Positions 6,173 to 6,572 of a DNA stretch of 6,572 nt are shown here, piece after piece. The stretch's first letter is position 1, and each line of letters starts with the position of its first letter. Below the pieces are notes generated by a model. That model was not told the DNA's origin and searched no databases. It saw only the letters and a list, made by a program, of their open reading frames with translations. The stretch comes from an uncultured Bryobacteraceae bacterium (lineage in GTDB: Bacteria > Acidobacteriota > Terriglobia > Bryobacterales > Bryobacteraceae). The translations under genes were made by a program, and so were the position numbers. The DNA is taken from positions 1-6,572 of the forward strand of contig CAKZVG010000175.1 in assembly GCA_937921835.1 (NCBI GenBank), given 5' to 3'.

Positions 6173-6173
6173 G

Positions 6174-6205
6174 GGCCGTCCGGCCTGGGCCGGCTCCGGT
6201 CGGCC
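6174..6205. terminator. Inverted repeat between the convergent trpB2-like and isomerase genes
   Basis: Arms GGCCGTCCGG (6174-6183) and CCGGTCGGCC (6196-6205) pair at nine of ten positions around a 12-nt loop. The repeat starts 1 nt after the TAA of the TrpB2-like gene and lies 37 nt past the end of the opposing isomerase gene. Its position between converging genes suits a bidirectional terminator, but no T-tract is seen on either strand, so termination by this hairpin alone is doubtful. Confidence 0.42.
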
Positions 6206-6242
6206 AAAGGGCCGCGGCGGGTGACACGGGCGGGGCGCGGCG

Positions 6243-6572
6243 CTACTTCTTCTTCGGTTCCTCGTGGCGCGCGATGCTCATGGCGAGGTAGTTCACTACC
6301 TTGGATTCGTTGCGCGCCACCTCGTAGTAGGCGGCCCGCAGGAGTTGGTCTTTCCGGTTGAGCAGCGTCTCGCGAATCGTCTGCTGCACCCGCGGATCAT
6401 CAATCTCTCGTTGGCCGGCCGGTTCACGGGAGATCAGTTTCAGGATGCGGTAGCCTTCCTGCGATTCGATGATGGGCGACATCTGCCCCGGCTGAAGCGA
6501 CATCACAGCGCGACGCAACTCAACGCTGGCCTGTTCCAGTGAGGACTCGGGGATGAAACCCAGGTCTCCACC
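6243..6572 (-). CDS. Parvulin-type peptidyl-prolyl isomerase (SurA/PpiC-like), C-terminal part
   Basis: Only the last 109 codons are in the window; the frame stays open to the right edge, so the 5' part lies beyond it. The translation begins GGDLGFIPESSL, the hallmark of the parvulin rotamase domain, continues with LQPGQMSPIIESQEGYRILKL, the final strand-helix-strand of that domain, and ends in a helical, charged tail (about 50 residues, finishing EEPKKK). Proteins of this type isomerise X-Pro bonds and, as SurA or PrsA relatives, help fold exported proteins outside the cytoplasm. Where parvulins commonly have GYHI or GFHI in the last strand, this one has GYRI, so one of the two usual active-site His residues seems replaced by Arg. 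Whether a signal peptide or SurA-type N-terminal chaperone domain exists cannot be seen. It converges with the TrpB2-like gene across 70 bp. Confidence 0.88.
   Translation of the reverse strand, partial: GGDLGFIPESSLEQASVELRRAVMSLQPGQMSPIIESQEGYRILKLISREPAGQREIDDPRVQQTIRETLLNRKDQLLRAAYYEVARNESKVVNYLAMSIARHEEPKKK

Noticed and set aside
6264..6542. A plus-strand frame opposite the isomerase gene
   Set aside because: The minus-strand reading contains the parvulin GGDLGF signature and continues past the window edge; the plus-strand frame is its shadow.

Overview
The window is high-GC bacterial chromosome with short intergenic gaps and no mobile element, CRISPR array, tRNA or rRNA that I could see. 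The gene mix suggests an Acidobacteriota genome of the Bryobacter/Solibacter kind: a twin-arginine-exported enolase-superfamily enzyme, a circularly permuted ATP-grasp protein, a TrpB2-type synthase, and at least one gene that appears to start without a leader. This assignment is inference from gene content and style, not from a marker gene.

Layout, left to right. (1) A minus-strand gene (67-453) encodes a small protein resembling the Janus/Ocnus (phosphohistidine phosphatase, PHPT1) family. A 150-bp, relatively AT-rich gap follows, with candidate divergent promoters. (2) A plus-strand gene (604-1965) encodes a circularly permuted ATP-grasp-like protein. (3) After 36 bp comes a plus-strand gene (2002-2943) for an exported five-bladed beta-propeller protein of the GH32/GH43 type. 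Its promoter-like -10 box lies so close to the ATG that a leaderless mRNA is likely. (4) Converging on it, with 3 bp between the stops, is a minus-strand gene (2947-4197) for a Tat-signal mandelate racemase/muconate lactonizing enzyme-type dehydratase or epimerase. (5) Upstream of that on the same strand is a small secreted two-cysteine protein (4282-4608). (6) Divergent from it is a plus-strand TrpB2-type tryptophan synthase beta-like protein (4814-6172). (7) The window closes with the C-terminal end of a minus-strand parvulin-type (SurA/PpiC-like) peptidyl-prolyl isomerase (6243-6572), cut by the window edge.

The genes do not form one obvious pathway. The most plausible functional pair is the exported glycosidase-like propeller and the exported enolase-superfamily enzyme, both of which may act on extracytoplasmic sugars or sugar acids. 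The TrpB2 gene has no trpA beside it and may make tryptophan from free indole. No clearly novel multi-gene system is visible. The points most worth checking are the His-Cys-His sequence where the enolase-superfamily enzyme should have its first metal-binding Asp, the bacterial PHPT1-like protein, the leaderless promoter with an inverted repeat inside it, and the T-tract-free GC hairpins that follow several genes.
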